From positions 1 through 33,205 of the forward strand of contig JBCBBT010000038.1 in assembly GCA_038531315.1 (NCBI GenBank): a stretch of 33,205 bases of DNA, given 5' to 3'. Below, piece after piece: positions 1 to 8,146 of the stretch; within the stretch, counting starts at the first letter, position 1; each line of letters opens with the position of its first letter. The notes beneath the pieces are model-generated. The model was not told where the DNA came from, made no database searches, and was given only the letters and a program-made list of their open reading frames with translations. The translations under genes were made by a program, and so were the position numbers. The stretch comes from JAJFFW01 sp038531315. GTDB lineage: Bacteria > Pseudomonadota > Alphaproteobacteria > Caulobacterales > Parvularculaceae.

Positions 1-34
1 AAATATTTCTTTCTATAACTTCAAGAGTATTATT

Positions 35-817
35 GTGAATCCTGCGAGATCTCCCTTGAGTCATGCGCCGACGAAGACGGTCATGAACCGTCTTCAAGCC
101 TTTTTTGCCGATCTCGAGGCGATCGAGACATTGGAAGAGTTGCGCACTGTTCTGGATGCGTATTCTCGGTGGGCGCATTTTGAATTTATTCATTGCGGCG
201 TCTGTCAAATCGGGAATACGCGGGTAAAAGATAATTTCTATTCAAGACCGATCACGGGCGGCTTTGTCGGTGTGGAACAGTTTCCCGATCATCTGAAGAC
301 CGCCGTCTGCGATGAAATGCTTCACCAGATGAAGCCGATCGGCATGCGCAACCATCGGTTTGTGACTTGTGACGATTCCATCATGGATCCGGTGCGCAAC
401 GCCATCGCCGCAACAGGCGGCAATGACGCTATTTTCATTCCCGGATGGCATGGCAGCACCATGTTTGTCGGCACCATTTATGGCGACTACGAAGCATTTA
501 AATCGATACAGGCGACGTTTGTGTCTGTCTTTAACGCAGCTGTCGCGGAAATTTTCAGGAAGTGGCCGTCACTGGTTTTTTGGCCGGAAAAATACAAGCT
601 GACTAATCGCGAGTCGCAAATTCTTCAATTGTCGTCCTGCGGGTCTACTGAACTTGAAATTTCGGCGATGCTCAACATTAGTCCGAACACGGTTCGAAAT
701 CATATCGAGAACGCCAAGGAAAAGATGAACGCCCGCAATAAAGCGCACGCCGTTGCGATCGCGGCGCAGTCCGGTGAAATCAATTCCCTGAGTAAGGTCA
801 AGCGGCGCAAAGGCTAA
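35..817 (+). CDS. LuxR-family transcriptional regulator
   Basis: A 260-residue protein with a C-terminal LuxR/FixJ-type helix-turn-helix (about residues 187-247). The visible signature is LTNRESQILQL, then a scissor-helix region ISPNTVRNHIENAKEKM and an AHAVAIA tail. The N-terminal 180 residues look like a compact alpha/beta sensor domain of the size of an autoinducer-binding domain, but I cannot pick out the full set of conserved Trp/Tyr/Asp ligand residues, so the signal is unknown. The GTG start at 35 has a weak AAGAG about 8 nt upstream. An in-frame ATG at 83 (residue 17) is a reasonable alternative that loses nothing conserved. The gene stands alone and is convergent with the membrane-protein gene at 836-1306. 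No luxI-type synthase is seen in the window. The domain call is secure; the role is unknown. Confidence 0.85.
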   Translation: MNPARSPLSHAPTKTVMNRLQAFFADLEAIETLEELRTVLDAYSRWAHFEFIHCGVCQIGNTRVKDNFYSRPITGGFVGVEQFPDHLKTAVCDEMLHQMKPIGMRNHRFVTCDDSIMDPVRNAIAATGGNDAIFIPGWHGSTMFVGTIYGDYEAFKSIQATFVSVFNAAVAEIFRKWPSLVFWPEKYKLTNRESQILQLSSCGSTELEISAMLNISPNTVRNHIENAKEKMNARNKAHAVAIAAQSGEINSLSKVKRRKG

Positions 818-835
818 TGTTCGCGCCGGCGCGCT

Positions 836-1306
836 TTAGTCGAGGAGCGCGCGTGAGGCTTGCGACTGTCCGCCTTCGCCCTGACGGCGCATCAGAAGAA
901 TAATCGCCGCTAACAAAAGGAACGGGCCGAGCATCGTGCCGATCGAGATGAACAGTCCCGCCGCGACCCCGGCGACGGCGAGCGCCAGCGATAGCACCAG
1001 CGCAACAAGTCCGATCAGGAGGCCTACGGCGCCGAAGATGAGGCCGACAAAAAGGCCGATAATCCCGGCGATCACGCCGCCGATCACTTCCCAAAGCTCC
1101 AGTTCGTCAACGCCGCGCCCGTTGATCTGTATATGGCCTTCGCCATAGGTGTAGACCGCCCAGACGCCGGCTGCGACGATAATGATGAAGACGAAAATCG
1201 CCATCACAACACCGCTCGCATTGCCGCGTTGCGCAGCCCTTTTGGCGGCGATCGGCCCTGCGTCGTGCGCGCCCGCGATTTCCGGTGTGAAATTTCTGTC
1301 CCGCAT
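836..1306 (-). CDS. small multi-pass membrane protein of unknown function
   Basis: A 156-residue protein starting at the ATG at 1306, which has GGGAG about 9 nt upstream; a longer GTG-type extension to 1369 lacks this support. It has a polar N-terminus of about 32 residues, then a hydrophobic helix (about 33-53). A short soluble stretch follows (HIQINGRGVDELELWE), then a long run of glycine- and alanine-rich hydrophobic helices from about 73 to 140 and a polar tail. The regularly spaced glycines in the second half (GGVIAGIIGLFVGLIFGAVG) would allow tight helix packing or oligomer formation. I do not recognise a family. It converges on the luxR-type gene and has no obvious operon partner. Confidence 0.7.
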   Translation of the reverse strand: MRDRNFTPEIAGAHDAGPIAAKRAAQRGNASGVVMAIFVFIIIVAAGVWAVYTYGEGHIQINGRGVDELELWEVIGGVIAGIIGLFVGLIFGAVGLLIGLVALVLSLALAVAGVAAGLFISIGTMLGPFLLLAAIILLMRRQGEGGQSQASRALLD

Positions 1307-1443
1307 GCCCCTCAGCTCCCACAATAAAGGTCCCAACGGGGGAAGCGTAAATCCCGACGCAGCGCACAATCAACGCGCTTTGCGACGAACCGTTGTGAGG
1401 GTGGGGTGGGCAGGGAGAGACTTGGCGCAAAAAAATCTTGTGC

Positions 1444-1963
1444 TTATGTCTGATGATTTACGTAAAGAATATGATTAGTTTCCGGGTCAAAAAAATAAAC
1501 CGTACTGCCCGATATGTTATGGCGGTCGAATAGCAATGCTCTATTGAAAAAGAAAAACAGTTCATCCGAATTTGGGTCGATATCGCGTTTGAAGCAGCGT
1601 TTAATATCGCCAATGCGTGCTGAATATTCTCGTATGGCTATAAATACTTTTTCTATTTCTGGCTTCTTAGTCCACCTTTGTGTGAGCGCTTAAGTTTCAG
1701 GAAACTCTGAAATTTTGATGCAGATGTATTCTTCGATATCCCCAAGAGGGTGTGGGGGGTGAAGCGTGACTGTAAATAAGCTCAAAATCTTGTTTTGAGT
1801 TTAGGTTGGCTGAGTTCAGTACGCTCTTAATGCGGCTTGGGGCAGCCCTGTCAATTTCTTCTATTTGAAACATTAGCGGCAGAAAAACCAATGTTGCTAA
1901 AGCTCCAAGGCTGACCAAGACCATTGCGCCAAATACAGCCAGGAGATATCGCGCTATTGCCAT
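1444..1963 (-). pseudogene. decayed membrane-anchored small protein gene downstream of sdhA
   Basis: An intact reading frame of 88 codons begins at the ATG at 1963, 13 nt after the sdhA stop. It encodes one N-terminal membrane helix (about residues 5-30), then leaves frame and stops at 1697. If one C is removed from the C6 run (G6 on the plus strand, 1754-1759), the frame continues through PPHPLGDIEEYICIKISEF. It meets one TAA at 1690-1692 and stays open to a stop at 1444-1446, ending STVYFFDPETNHILYVNHQT. The downstream half has no start codon of its own and reads as good protein, so one ancestral gene of about 170 codons with two lesions is the simplest reading. Base composition is more AT-rich than the neighbours. 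The family is not recognised. A sequencing error could explain one lesion but less easily both. Confidence 0.6.
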
Positions 1964-1976
1964 AATTTCTTTTGCT

Positions 1977-3764
1977 CTAATATACCCGCTTCTTCGGCTC
2001 GATATAATTGATTTCGTCCGTCATCGTATAATCGTGGACGGGGCGGTAATCGATGGTGGCGGCGCCGTTTGAAAACCACGCGGCGGTGTGTTTCATCCAG
2101 TTGGCGTCGTCCCGGTCGGGGTGGTCTTCGCGGGCGTGGGCGCCGCGGCTTTCTTTCCGGTTGGCCGCCGATTCCATCGTGACGACGGCCTGCGCAATCA
2201 GGTTGTCGAATTCCAGGGTTTCGACGAGGTCCGTATTCCAGACCATTGTGCGGTCGGTGACTTCGATATCGGGCAGGCCCTCATAAACGTCCCGGATCAG
2301 CGTGCGGCCCTCTTCCAGAACGTCGCCGGTTCGGAAGACGGCGCAGTTGTTCTGCATGACCCGCTGCATCTTGCCGCGCAACTCAGCGGTCGGCGTGCCG
2401 CCCTCGGCGTAGCGGAAGCGGTCAAGGCGCGCGAGCGCATCCTGGCCAGCGTCTTTCGGCAATTCCGGGTTCGCCGCATTGGCGTCAATAGTCTCGCCGC
2501 ACCGAAGCCCCGCCGCGCGCCCGAAGACGACAAGGTCGATGAGCGAGTTCGAGCCGAGGCGGTTCGCGCCATGGACCGACACGCAGCCCGCCTCGCCAAT
2601 CGCCATCAGGCCGGGCACGACAGCGTCGGTGTCTTCGCCGCGCTTGGTGATTACCTCGCCGTGATAATTCGTCGGTATGCCGCCCATATTGTAGTGGACC
2701 GTGGGCAGGACAGGGATCGGCTCTTTCGTGACGTCGGCGCCGGCGAAGACGCGCGCGCTTTCGGAAATCCCCGGCAGGCGTTCGGCGAGCACCGCCGGAT
2801 CGAGATGGTTGAGATTGAGGTGGATGTGATCTTTGTTGGGACCGACGCCCCGGCCTTCGCGAATTTCAATGGTCATGGCGCGGCTGACGACATCGCGTGA
2901 CGCAAGGTCTTTGGCCGATGGCGCATAGCGCTCCATGAAGCGCTCGCCTTCTGAGTTCGTAAGGTATCCGCCTTCGCCGCGCGCGCCTTCGGTGATGAGA
3001 ACGCCGGCGCCGTAAATCCCCGTCGGGTGGAATTGGACGAACTCCATATCCTGCAGCGGCAGGCCTGCGCGCAGAACCATGGCGTTGCCGTCGCCGGTGC
3101 AGGTGTGCGCCGACGTGCAGGAGAAATAGGCGCGACCATAGCCGCCCGTCGCCAGGATCACCTGCTTGGCGTTGAAGCGGTGGATCGACCCGTCATCGAG
3201 TTTCCAGGCCATCAGTCCCTGACAACGCCCGTCTTCGGACATGATCAGATCGAGCGCAAAATACTCAATAAAGAACTTGGCGTTCTGTTTGACCGACTGG
3301 CCATACAATGTGTGGAGGATCGCGTGACCTGTCCGGTCGGCGGCGGCGCATGTGCGCTGGACCTGACCTTCGCCGTAATTGCGGGTCATGCCGCCGAAGG
3401 CGCGTTGATAGATCTTGCCTTCCTCGGTGCGTGAAAAAGGCACGCCCCAATGTTCAAGCTCGTAAACGGCGGCGGGCGCGTTCTTGCAGAGATATTCAAT
3501 CGAGTCCTGATCGCCGAGCCAGTCCGAGCCCTTGACCGTGTCGTACATATGCCAGCGCCAGTCATCCTCGCCCATATTGCCGAGCGCGGCGGAGATGCCG
3601 CCTTGTGCGGCGACCGTATGTGAGCGCGTTGGAAACACTTTCGTGACGCAGGCTGTCTTTAACCCGGCTTGCGCTGCGCCGAGCGTCGCTCTCAGTCCGG
3701 CGCCCCCGGCCCCGACAACAACAACATCGTAAGTATGATCGATAATTTCATATGCGTTCGACAT
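1977..3764 (-). CDS. sdhA: succinate dehydrogenase flavoprotein subunit SdhA
   Basis: A 595-residue protein, the normal length for the catalytic subunit of complex II. It oxidises succinate to fumarate in the TCA cycle on the cytoplasmic face of the inner membrane. The Rossmann FAD motif VVGAGGAG is at about residues 16-23. The covalent-FAD histidine is H49 in RSHTVAAQGG. Substrate-site residues are H246 and T248 in HPTG, with the arginines in LASRDVVSR at about 290-295. HGANRLGSNSLID near residue 400 closes the FAD fold. It lies 42 nt downstream of sdhD in one transcription unit with sdhC. The iron-sulfur subunit gene sdhB, usually next, is absent from this position; a decayed small gene follows instead. 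Confidence 0.98.
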   Translation of the reverse strand: MSNAYEIIDHTYDVVVVGAGGAGLRATLGAAQAGLKTACVTKVFPTRSHTVAAQGGISAALGNMGEDDWRWHMYDTVKGSDWLGDQDSIEYLCKNAPAAVYELEHWGVPFSRTEEGKIYQRAFGGMTRNYGEGQVQRTCAAADRTGHAILHTLYGQSVKQNAKFFIEYFALDLIMSEDGRCQGLMAWKLDDGSIHRFNAKQVILATGGYGRAYFSCTSAHTCTGDGNAMVLRAGLPLQDMEFVQFHPTGIYGAGVLITEGARGEGGYLTNSEGERFMERYAPSAKDLASRDVVSRAMTIEIREGRGVGPNKDHIHLNLNHLDPAVLAERLPGISESARVFAGADVTKEPIPVLPTVHYNMGGIPTNYHGEVITKRGEDTDAVVPGLMAIGEAGCVSVHGANRLGSNSLIDLVVFGRAAGLRCGETIDANAANPELPKDAGQDALARLDRFRYAEGGTPTAELRGKMQRVMQNNCAVFRTGDVLEEGRTLIRDVYEGLPDIEVTDRTMVWNTDLVETLEFDNLIAQAVVTMESAANRKESRGAHAREDHPDRDDANWMKHTAAWFSNGAATIDYRPVHDYTMTDEINYIEPKKRVY

Positions 3765-3806
3765 GCGCCTGCGCCTTACTTTCCGTATCCGTATGAGATT
3801 GGCAAT

Positions 3807-4133
3807 CTAGATCGACAACAGCGACCACCACGTCAGCGCAATAACGCCGAGCGCCGCCGCCCAGTTAGCCATGTTCAAGACCCCGTTGAGCCCGCCATGG
3901 ATGTAATCCTCAATCACTTCCATCACGCCGATGCGTCCGTGCAACGCGCCGACGGTGACGAAAGCGCCGAGCAGTATTTTCGTGAAGGGGCTCGCCATCC
4001 ACGCCGCCATGGCGTCAAAGCTCTGGCCGGACTTGGCGGCGATCATCCATAAAAACCAGATCGCGAAGGGCAGCAAAATGACCGCGCTCGCACGCTGCAT
4101 CACGAAGGTCGATGTGCCTTTTTTTCCTGACAT
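3807..4133 (-). CDS. sdhD: succinate dehydrogenase membrane anchor subunit SdhD
   Basis: A 108-residue membrane anchor of complex II. I chose the ATG at 4133 because a strong GAGGGAGGG Shine-Dalgarno lies just upstream and the earlier in-frame extension overlaps sdhC. It has three hydrophobic helices: one near ILLPFAIWFLWMIAA, one near KILLGAFVTVGALHG, and one near NWAAALGVIALTWWSLL. The HGRIGVMEVIEDYIH stretch carries the heme-b histidine and the residues that line the quinone pocket in this family. It starts 13 nt after the sdhC stop, so the two anchors are probably translationally linked. Confidence 0.93.
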   Translation of the reverse strand: MSGKKGTSTFVMQRASAVILLPFAIWFLWMIAAKSGQSFDAMAAWMASPFTKILLGAFVTVGALHGRIGVMEVIEDYIHGGLNGVLNMANWAAALGVIALTWWSLLSI

Positions 4134-4146
4134 GGCGCGCCCTCCC

Positions 4147-4572
4147 TCAAGCGCCGCCGCGCGCGGACCAAGCCGCAAACGCGATCACGGCGGTCAACAC
4201 AAATGAGCCGATATAGGTTGCCCAGGCGGCTGATTTCGCCGTCGCGGGATCGAGCCCGCGTCCCGTATCGGTGTAAAGATAGCGAAGCCCGCCAAGCATA
4301 TGGAACGACAGCGACCAGATATAGCCGAAGATGATGAGCATCCCGATGGGCGAGGAAAGGATCGCGCCGACCGGGGCGAAAAACTCGCGTCCCTGCGCCA
4401 CGGAAAAAATCCACAGCGCAATCAGCGCCGTCCCGGTGAAATTGGCGATGCCGGTGGCGCGCTGCGTAATCGACGCGGCCATGGTGACGGTGAACCGCCA
4501 GATCTGAAGGTGCGGCGACAAGGGCGCGCCAGGCGGTGCGCTGGTCATGATTTTGCCGGCGGTGTTGCTCAT
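4147..4572 (-). CDS. sdhC: succinate dehydrogenase cytochrome b556 subunit SdhC
   Basis: A 141-residue large anchor subunit of complex II. The start at 4572 (MSNTAGK) gives the usual SdhC length; the open frame runs further upstream to 4677 but without a family-like N-terminus. The family signature SPHLQIWRFTVTMAASITQRATG is present near residues 18-40. The heme signature HMLGGLRYLYTDTG near residues 90-104 supplies the axial His. Three transmembrane helices are apparent. It is the first gene of the sdhC-sdhD-sdhA unit. Upstream (4573-4740) is a short GC-rich gap shared with the end of the serine hydrolase gene, so the sdh promoter should lie there or inside that gene. Confidence 0.93.
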   Translation of the reverse strand: MSNTAGKIMTSAPPGAPLSPHLQIWRFTVTMAASITQRATGIANFTGTALIALWIFSVAQGREFFAPVGAILSSPIGMLIIFGYIWSLSFHMLGGLRYLYTDTGRGLDPATAKSAAWATYIGSFVLTAVIAFAAWSARGGA

Positions 4573-4740
4573 AGGGGCCTCGCGAGGGCTTTGTTTTGAA
4601 ACGCCATTTAGCGACGTCTTTTGCGGCTGCGAGAATAGGCTGGGTCGGGGCCAAGTCAACGCGCCGGCTCGCCGCAACCGGCCGTTACACCGGCCTGGCT
4701 GCGGCGCACCCTTGAACGGCGCACGCTGGAGCGGCGCCGG

Positions 4741-6711
4741 CTAGTCGAGGTTGTCATACAGATCGTATGAGCCCGTGTTGCTGATCGCGGCGATCAGACC
4801 GAGATCGACGGCGAGCTCTTCAAGGGCGTCGCCCTCGACGTCGCTGGCGTTTACATTGATCACGACATTGACGTCGTCGATCATGACATTGCCGCTGCGA
4901 TAATTGTCGAATTTGACCATAAATGAACGGGCGCCGCCGGTTTTTCCGTGATGCTGGTAGGCGATCCCGTTTGATCCGTTTTCCAGACAGTCGCTGCGAT
5001 TACACCACATGTGCCAGCCGAGCCCGACATTCACATCAACGCCCGGCGTGCGGGTCTGCATCCGATCAAGGCTTTGCGAGGTCAGGATGTCCGGGCGATT
5101 GCTGCGGCCGTCCGTCGCCAGGAGCAGTTTCAACACGTCATGGGCCGAGGCGGAATGCGAGCCGGCGCCGCTGTGGACTTCCACCGGCGCGTCCTGCTCG
5201 ATCGCCACATAATTTCCGGCGCTGTCGCGAAAATACTCGCTCGCGTCCCGGAAATTATAGCCGTTGAGACCGTGCGGGATGAAATTTGTCAGGCCCAGCG
5301 GATCAAGGATGTTTTCCTTCAGAAAAATATCATAGCGGTCGCCGGTCAGCACTTCGATCAGATAGCCGGTCAGGCCCAGCCCGTGATTGGAATACGCATA
5401 GTCCGCGCCCGGCGCGAATAGACGCTTTCGGGTGCTGAGGACATAGCGATGCGACCACCGGTAATCGGGGTCGCCGACGGCGAAGGGATATTTCCGGTCG
5501 GCGTGTTCGCGCTGACCGCTGCGCGTCATGCCGGAGGTATGGCTCAACAGGTGCTTGATGCGCGTTTGATCAAACCAGCTCATGGTCGTACTGATCGACC
5601 CCGGGATCCGGCGGCGCGAATAGGCGTAAAGGCCGCGCTGCTGATCAAGATCTGTCGAAGAGCCTTTGCTCGCCCGCTCGTCTTCATACCAGGCGACGGT
5701 GGTTCCGTTGATCGAGCGCGCCATACCGACAATCCTGTAACTCCGGTTAAAGTCAGAACCGATTGTCGAATAGGATTTCGTTTCAACGCCGTGCCATGGC
5801 TGCGCCAGATCGAGCGGTTCGCCGCGACTGACGCGGCCGTCATGATACCATGTGTACGTCGTATCGTCGCTCGTCGACATCGCAATGCCGGCGATCATAT
5901 CGCGGCTATGTGTGTCTGATACTTTGTAGCCGGAAAATTCAGTCCCGAATATCTGTTGGCCTTCCTTGAAATAGATGACCGCGTCAAGGTCTGAGGGATT
6001 GCCGATCGACAGGCTGCCATCGTCATACCAGGCGTAAACATTGTTTTGCGCGCCGCCCCGCGCGATCGCAGTTATGGTCGCCGGCGATTGCCCCGGGGCC
6101 GTGGAAAAAGCGGCCGGTCCCGCATGGTGATCGAGATCGTCGGTTTTGCCGACCGTATATTTTCCGTCCGAGTACCAAGTGAGAGTGCGATTATTGGCGC
6201 CGATCGCGGTTCCGACAATTGGATTATGACGGCGCGCGGCGTCTTTCTGGTCATTGCGCCAGAAGCTGTTGGTGAGGACGCCGTTGGGCCCGTAAACATA
6301 GGTATTTGGCGTAATTGACGGCTGTTGCTCCATGACCTTCAAGATGCCGATCGTCGTGACCACCTTGGTGTTGCTGCCGATGCGCGAGCGATTGTAATTG
6401 CGCATCGGCTGGAAAGCGCCGCCGGATGCGCTGAGCTCGCGGTAACCTGCGCCGCGGCTATAGATAATACGGCCATTGCGGGAAACGGCGACGGTGGCGC
6501 CCGGCGCGTCCGCGTCCTGCAGAAACCCGCGCACATGGGCGTCCATCCAGCTTTGAACGCTGGTGTGGCCGGCGCCATGGAGCGGCGGCGGCGTCACGTG
6601 AATTTCCGCATGCGCACTAAAGGCGCTTAAGGCGACCGCCGACAGGGCGGCGACGGCTTTTATTGATGGTGGTGTGCGGCGTTCGGCGTTCTTGTGATCG
6701 CGTGTCATCAT
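4741..6711 (-). CDS. secreted beta-lactamase-family serine hydrolase with an inserted WY-repeat domain
   Basis: About 656 residues from the ATG at 6711, with GGGGAG four to seven nt upstream of a double ATG; an ATG at 6741 would add 10 residues. The signal peptide ends near AFSAHA. The penicillin-binding/EstB-type catalytic signature is complete: SNTK (S113, K116), YSN (440-442) and HHGKTGG (587-593). HTSGMTRSG and LGWHMWC are also family-like. Between SNTK and the HLLSHTSG segment sits an insertion of about 190 residues (165-356) built of four repeats with the pattern W-Y-x-D-G-x5-G-x4-D-L-D, about 49-60 residues apart. This makes the protein much longer than the 350-450 usual for the family. 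The substrate is unknown (peptide, ester or beta-lactam). It is followed on the same strand by sdhC. Confidence 0.88.
   Translation of the reverse strand: MMTRDHKNAERRTPPSIKAVAALSAVALSAFSAHAEIHVTPPPLHGAGHTSVQSWMDAHVRGFLQDADAPGATVAVSRNGRIIYSRGAGYRELSASGGAFQPMRNYNRSRIGSNTKVVTTIGILKVMEQQPSITPNTYVYGPNGVLTNSFWRNDQKDAARRHNPIVGTAIGANNRTLTWYSDGKYTVGKTDDLDHHAGPAAFSTAPGQSPATITAIARGGAQNNVYAWYDDGSLSIGNPSDLDAVIYFKEGQQIFGTEFSGYKVSDTHSRDMIAGIAMSTSDDTTYTWYHDGRVSRGEPLDLAQPWHGVETKSYSTIGSDFNRSYRIVGMARSINGTTVAWYEDERASKGSSTDLDQQRGLYAYSRRRIPGSISTTMSWFDQTRIKHLLSHTSGMTRSGQREHADRKYPFAVGDPDYRWSHRYVLSTRKRLFAPGADYAYSNHGLGLTGYLIEVLTGDRYDIFLKENILDPLGLTNFIPHGLNGYNFRDASEYFRDSAGNYVAIEQDAPVEVHSGAGSHSASAHDVLKLLLATDGRSNRPDILTSQSLDRMQTRTPGVDVNVGLGWHMWCNRSDCLENGSNGIAYQHHGKTGGARSFMVKFDNYRSGNVMIDDVNVVINVNASDVEGDALEELAVDLGLIAAISNTGSYDLYDNLD
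5644..6219 (-). repeat. four protein repeats (WYxDG...DLD) inserted in the serine hydrolase
   Basis: The repeat cores read TWYSDGKYTVGKTDDLD, AWYDDGSLSIGNPSDLD, TWYHDGRVSRGEPLDL and AWYEDERASKGSSTDLD. Each is preceded by an IVG/ITA/IAG-type strand with small residues. WY pairs fall at residues 179, 228, 288 and 341 of the 656-residue protein. The last unit is degenerate, with the DG pair lost. Periodic beta-strands of this kind are typical of beta-propeller blades, but four repeats alone do not prove a propeller. Confidence 0.75.
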
Positions 6712-6881
6712 TGTCTCCCCTTGCTTTTGCCTTTTGGACATGGGCAGGGCGAAGAAAATGATGCGTGATCTGTGTCACGCGCTGATCATGAATTGCGCTT
6801 CATCAAATTCTGGACAAGATTTTGCCGGCAGGGCGCCGCGATCGCGCTTATTGATGAGCGCCCGACATTGCGAACTTCTGA

Positions 6882-6930
6882 GTGCGGCGTGCGGCGTGCG
6901 GCGTGCGGCGCGTAGCGTTTAGCGTTTAGC
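6882..6930. repeat. heptanucleotide tandem repeat
   Basis: Seven contiguous 7-bp units: GTGCGGC four times, GCGTAGC once, then GTTTAGC twice. The array lies in the gap between the serine hydrolase start and the stop of the TerB-like gene (6950), so it sits just 3' of that gene. The unit size allows slippage and length variation between strains. Confidence 0.8.
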
Positions 6931-6949
6931 GTGCGCTGGGTAAGTTGCT

Positions 6950-7927
6950 CTATGCCGCTTTGTCGACCAGCGCCTTGAGTTTCGGCGGCAAGTCCGCATC
7001 GAGCGAGCGCATGTGGTCGAGAAGCGCGCGTTCGCGCTCGTCGAAGTCGCCGTCCCGACCGATCCGATCGGCGAGCCAGTCGGCTTCTTCAGCGGTGATC
7101 TTTTCGGCGACGGCGGCCTCGGCCGCACGCGCCTTGTTGAGCGCGCCGTGGCGTTTTTCAAGGTTTTTGCTTGTTGAGGAAAGGCTGAGCCGCAAGCGCG
7201 CCCACAGATCGCGCGGGCCGGAGATCGGCGCGCGCGCGCTATCGTCTTTAAAGTCGGCATGCAATTGCAACGCCTCTTTTCGCCCGAGCGGCGATGCGCC
7301 GATATGCGCCATCAGGTGGTTTGCAATCGCTTTTTTGAAAAAGTCCGCCCATGCCGGCGCTGTCTTGTCGCTCGCAGCCGACCGGGCGACAGCGTCATTG
7401 ATATCGAACAACAGCTCTGCTTCCTGTTTGGTGACGGCGATGTTGCCGTCGCCGCCCGCAGCGAAGATAAACCGGCTCATCAGATGGACATCGTCAGGCG
7501 AGACGAACGCGCCGCCGGTCTTTTCAACGATATGTCTTTTGATCTGCGTCGCGGTGAAAGCCGCCATTGGCTGCGGCGTTTCAACGGCGGTTTCCATCAG
7601 CTTCACAAGAAGGTGCAGTTCGAGCGTACTCGCTTTCTCGCCGTCGCGCGTAATGCGCTCGCGCAGGGTGTGAAACTCCGCGTCGGTGAGATAGCCGTTC
7701 GGCTCTTCCTCGCGCAGATAAAAATCCGCCGCTGCTTCCGCGAAATAATCAGACCATTCCCGGTCCCCGTCCGGCGCGCGCTCGCCAAGTTGAAACAGGG
7801 CGTCGAGTTCCTCGGCGCTGACGACGCCGTCGGCGAAAACGGTCCGGCGCAAGGTCATGACATTGCTCGCGCTGACATAGCCGTTCATGCCGATTTCGGA
7901 GATATCGATCGGAGTGTTCTTGTTCAT
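6950..7927 (-). CDS. TerB-like helical repeat protein of unknown function
   Basis: A 325-residue soluble, highly charged, all-helical protein. The ATG at 7927 was chosen because GGGAG lies upstream; the open frame to 7960 adds an unlikely leader. There is a clear internal duplication. Repeat A (about 22-75) is VMTLRRTVFADGVVSAEELDALFQL followed by a WSDYFAEAAADF segment. Repeat B (about 147-207) is HLMSRFIFAAGGDGNIAVTKQEAELLFDI followed by WADFFKKAIANHL. A shorter third element near 290-315 has EADWLADRIGRDGDFDERERALL. The D-G-x-[IVF]-x5-E pattern with acidic residues resembles both TerB (tellurite-resistance-type) modules and EF-hand-like loops. No signal peptide. Metal binding is possible but not shown. 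Confidence 0.72.
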   Translation of the reverse strand: MNKNTPIDISEIGMNGYVSASNVMTLRRTVFADGVVSAEELDALFQLGERAPDGDREWSDYFAEAAADFYLREEEPNGYLTDAEFHTLRERITRDGEKASTLELHLLVKLMETAVETPQPMAAFTATQIKRHIVEKTGGAFVSPDDVHLMSRFIFAAGGDGNIAVTKQEAELLFDINDAVARSAASDKTAPAWADFFKKAIANHLMAHIGASPLGRKEALQLHADFKDDSARAPISGPRDLWARLRLSLSSTSKNLEKRHGALNKARAAEAAVAEKITAEEADWLADRIGRDGDFDERERALLDHMRSLDADLPPKLKALVDKAA

Positions 7928-8146
7928 GGCGCGCTCCCGCGAAATTTCGGCGTGGAGCATGACGGAACGAGGTTAATATGGCGGAAATGCTTTCCCCCGA
8001 CGGTCGGCGCGCGCGTTAACGCCGCGGCAAGGAATGCGCCTTGTTTCTCGTTCCGGGGGCGCATTTCCGGGCTTGCGAAACCGTTTCCATCCCGGACGGG
8101 CTCGCGATAGGGTTTATTCGTCAATGATTGCCGGAGGACACGCGCA

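Noticed and set aside
2088..2900. 270-codon plus-strand ORF opposite sdhA
   Set aside because: It is antisense to a perfectly conserved sdhA, has no family features and reflects the GC-rich codon bias of the true strand.
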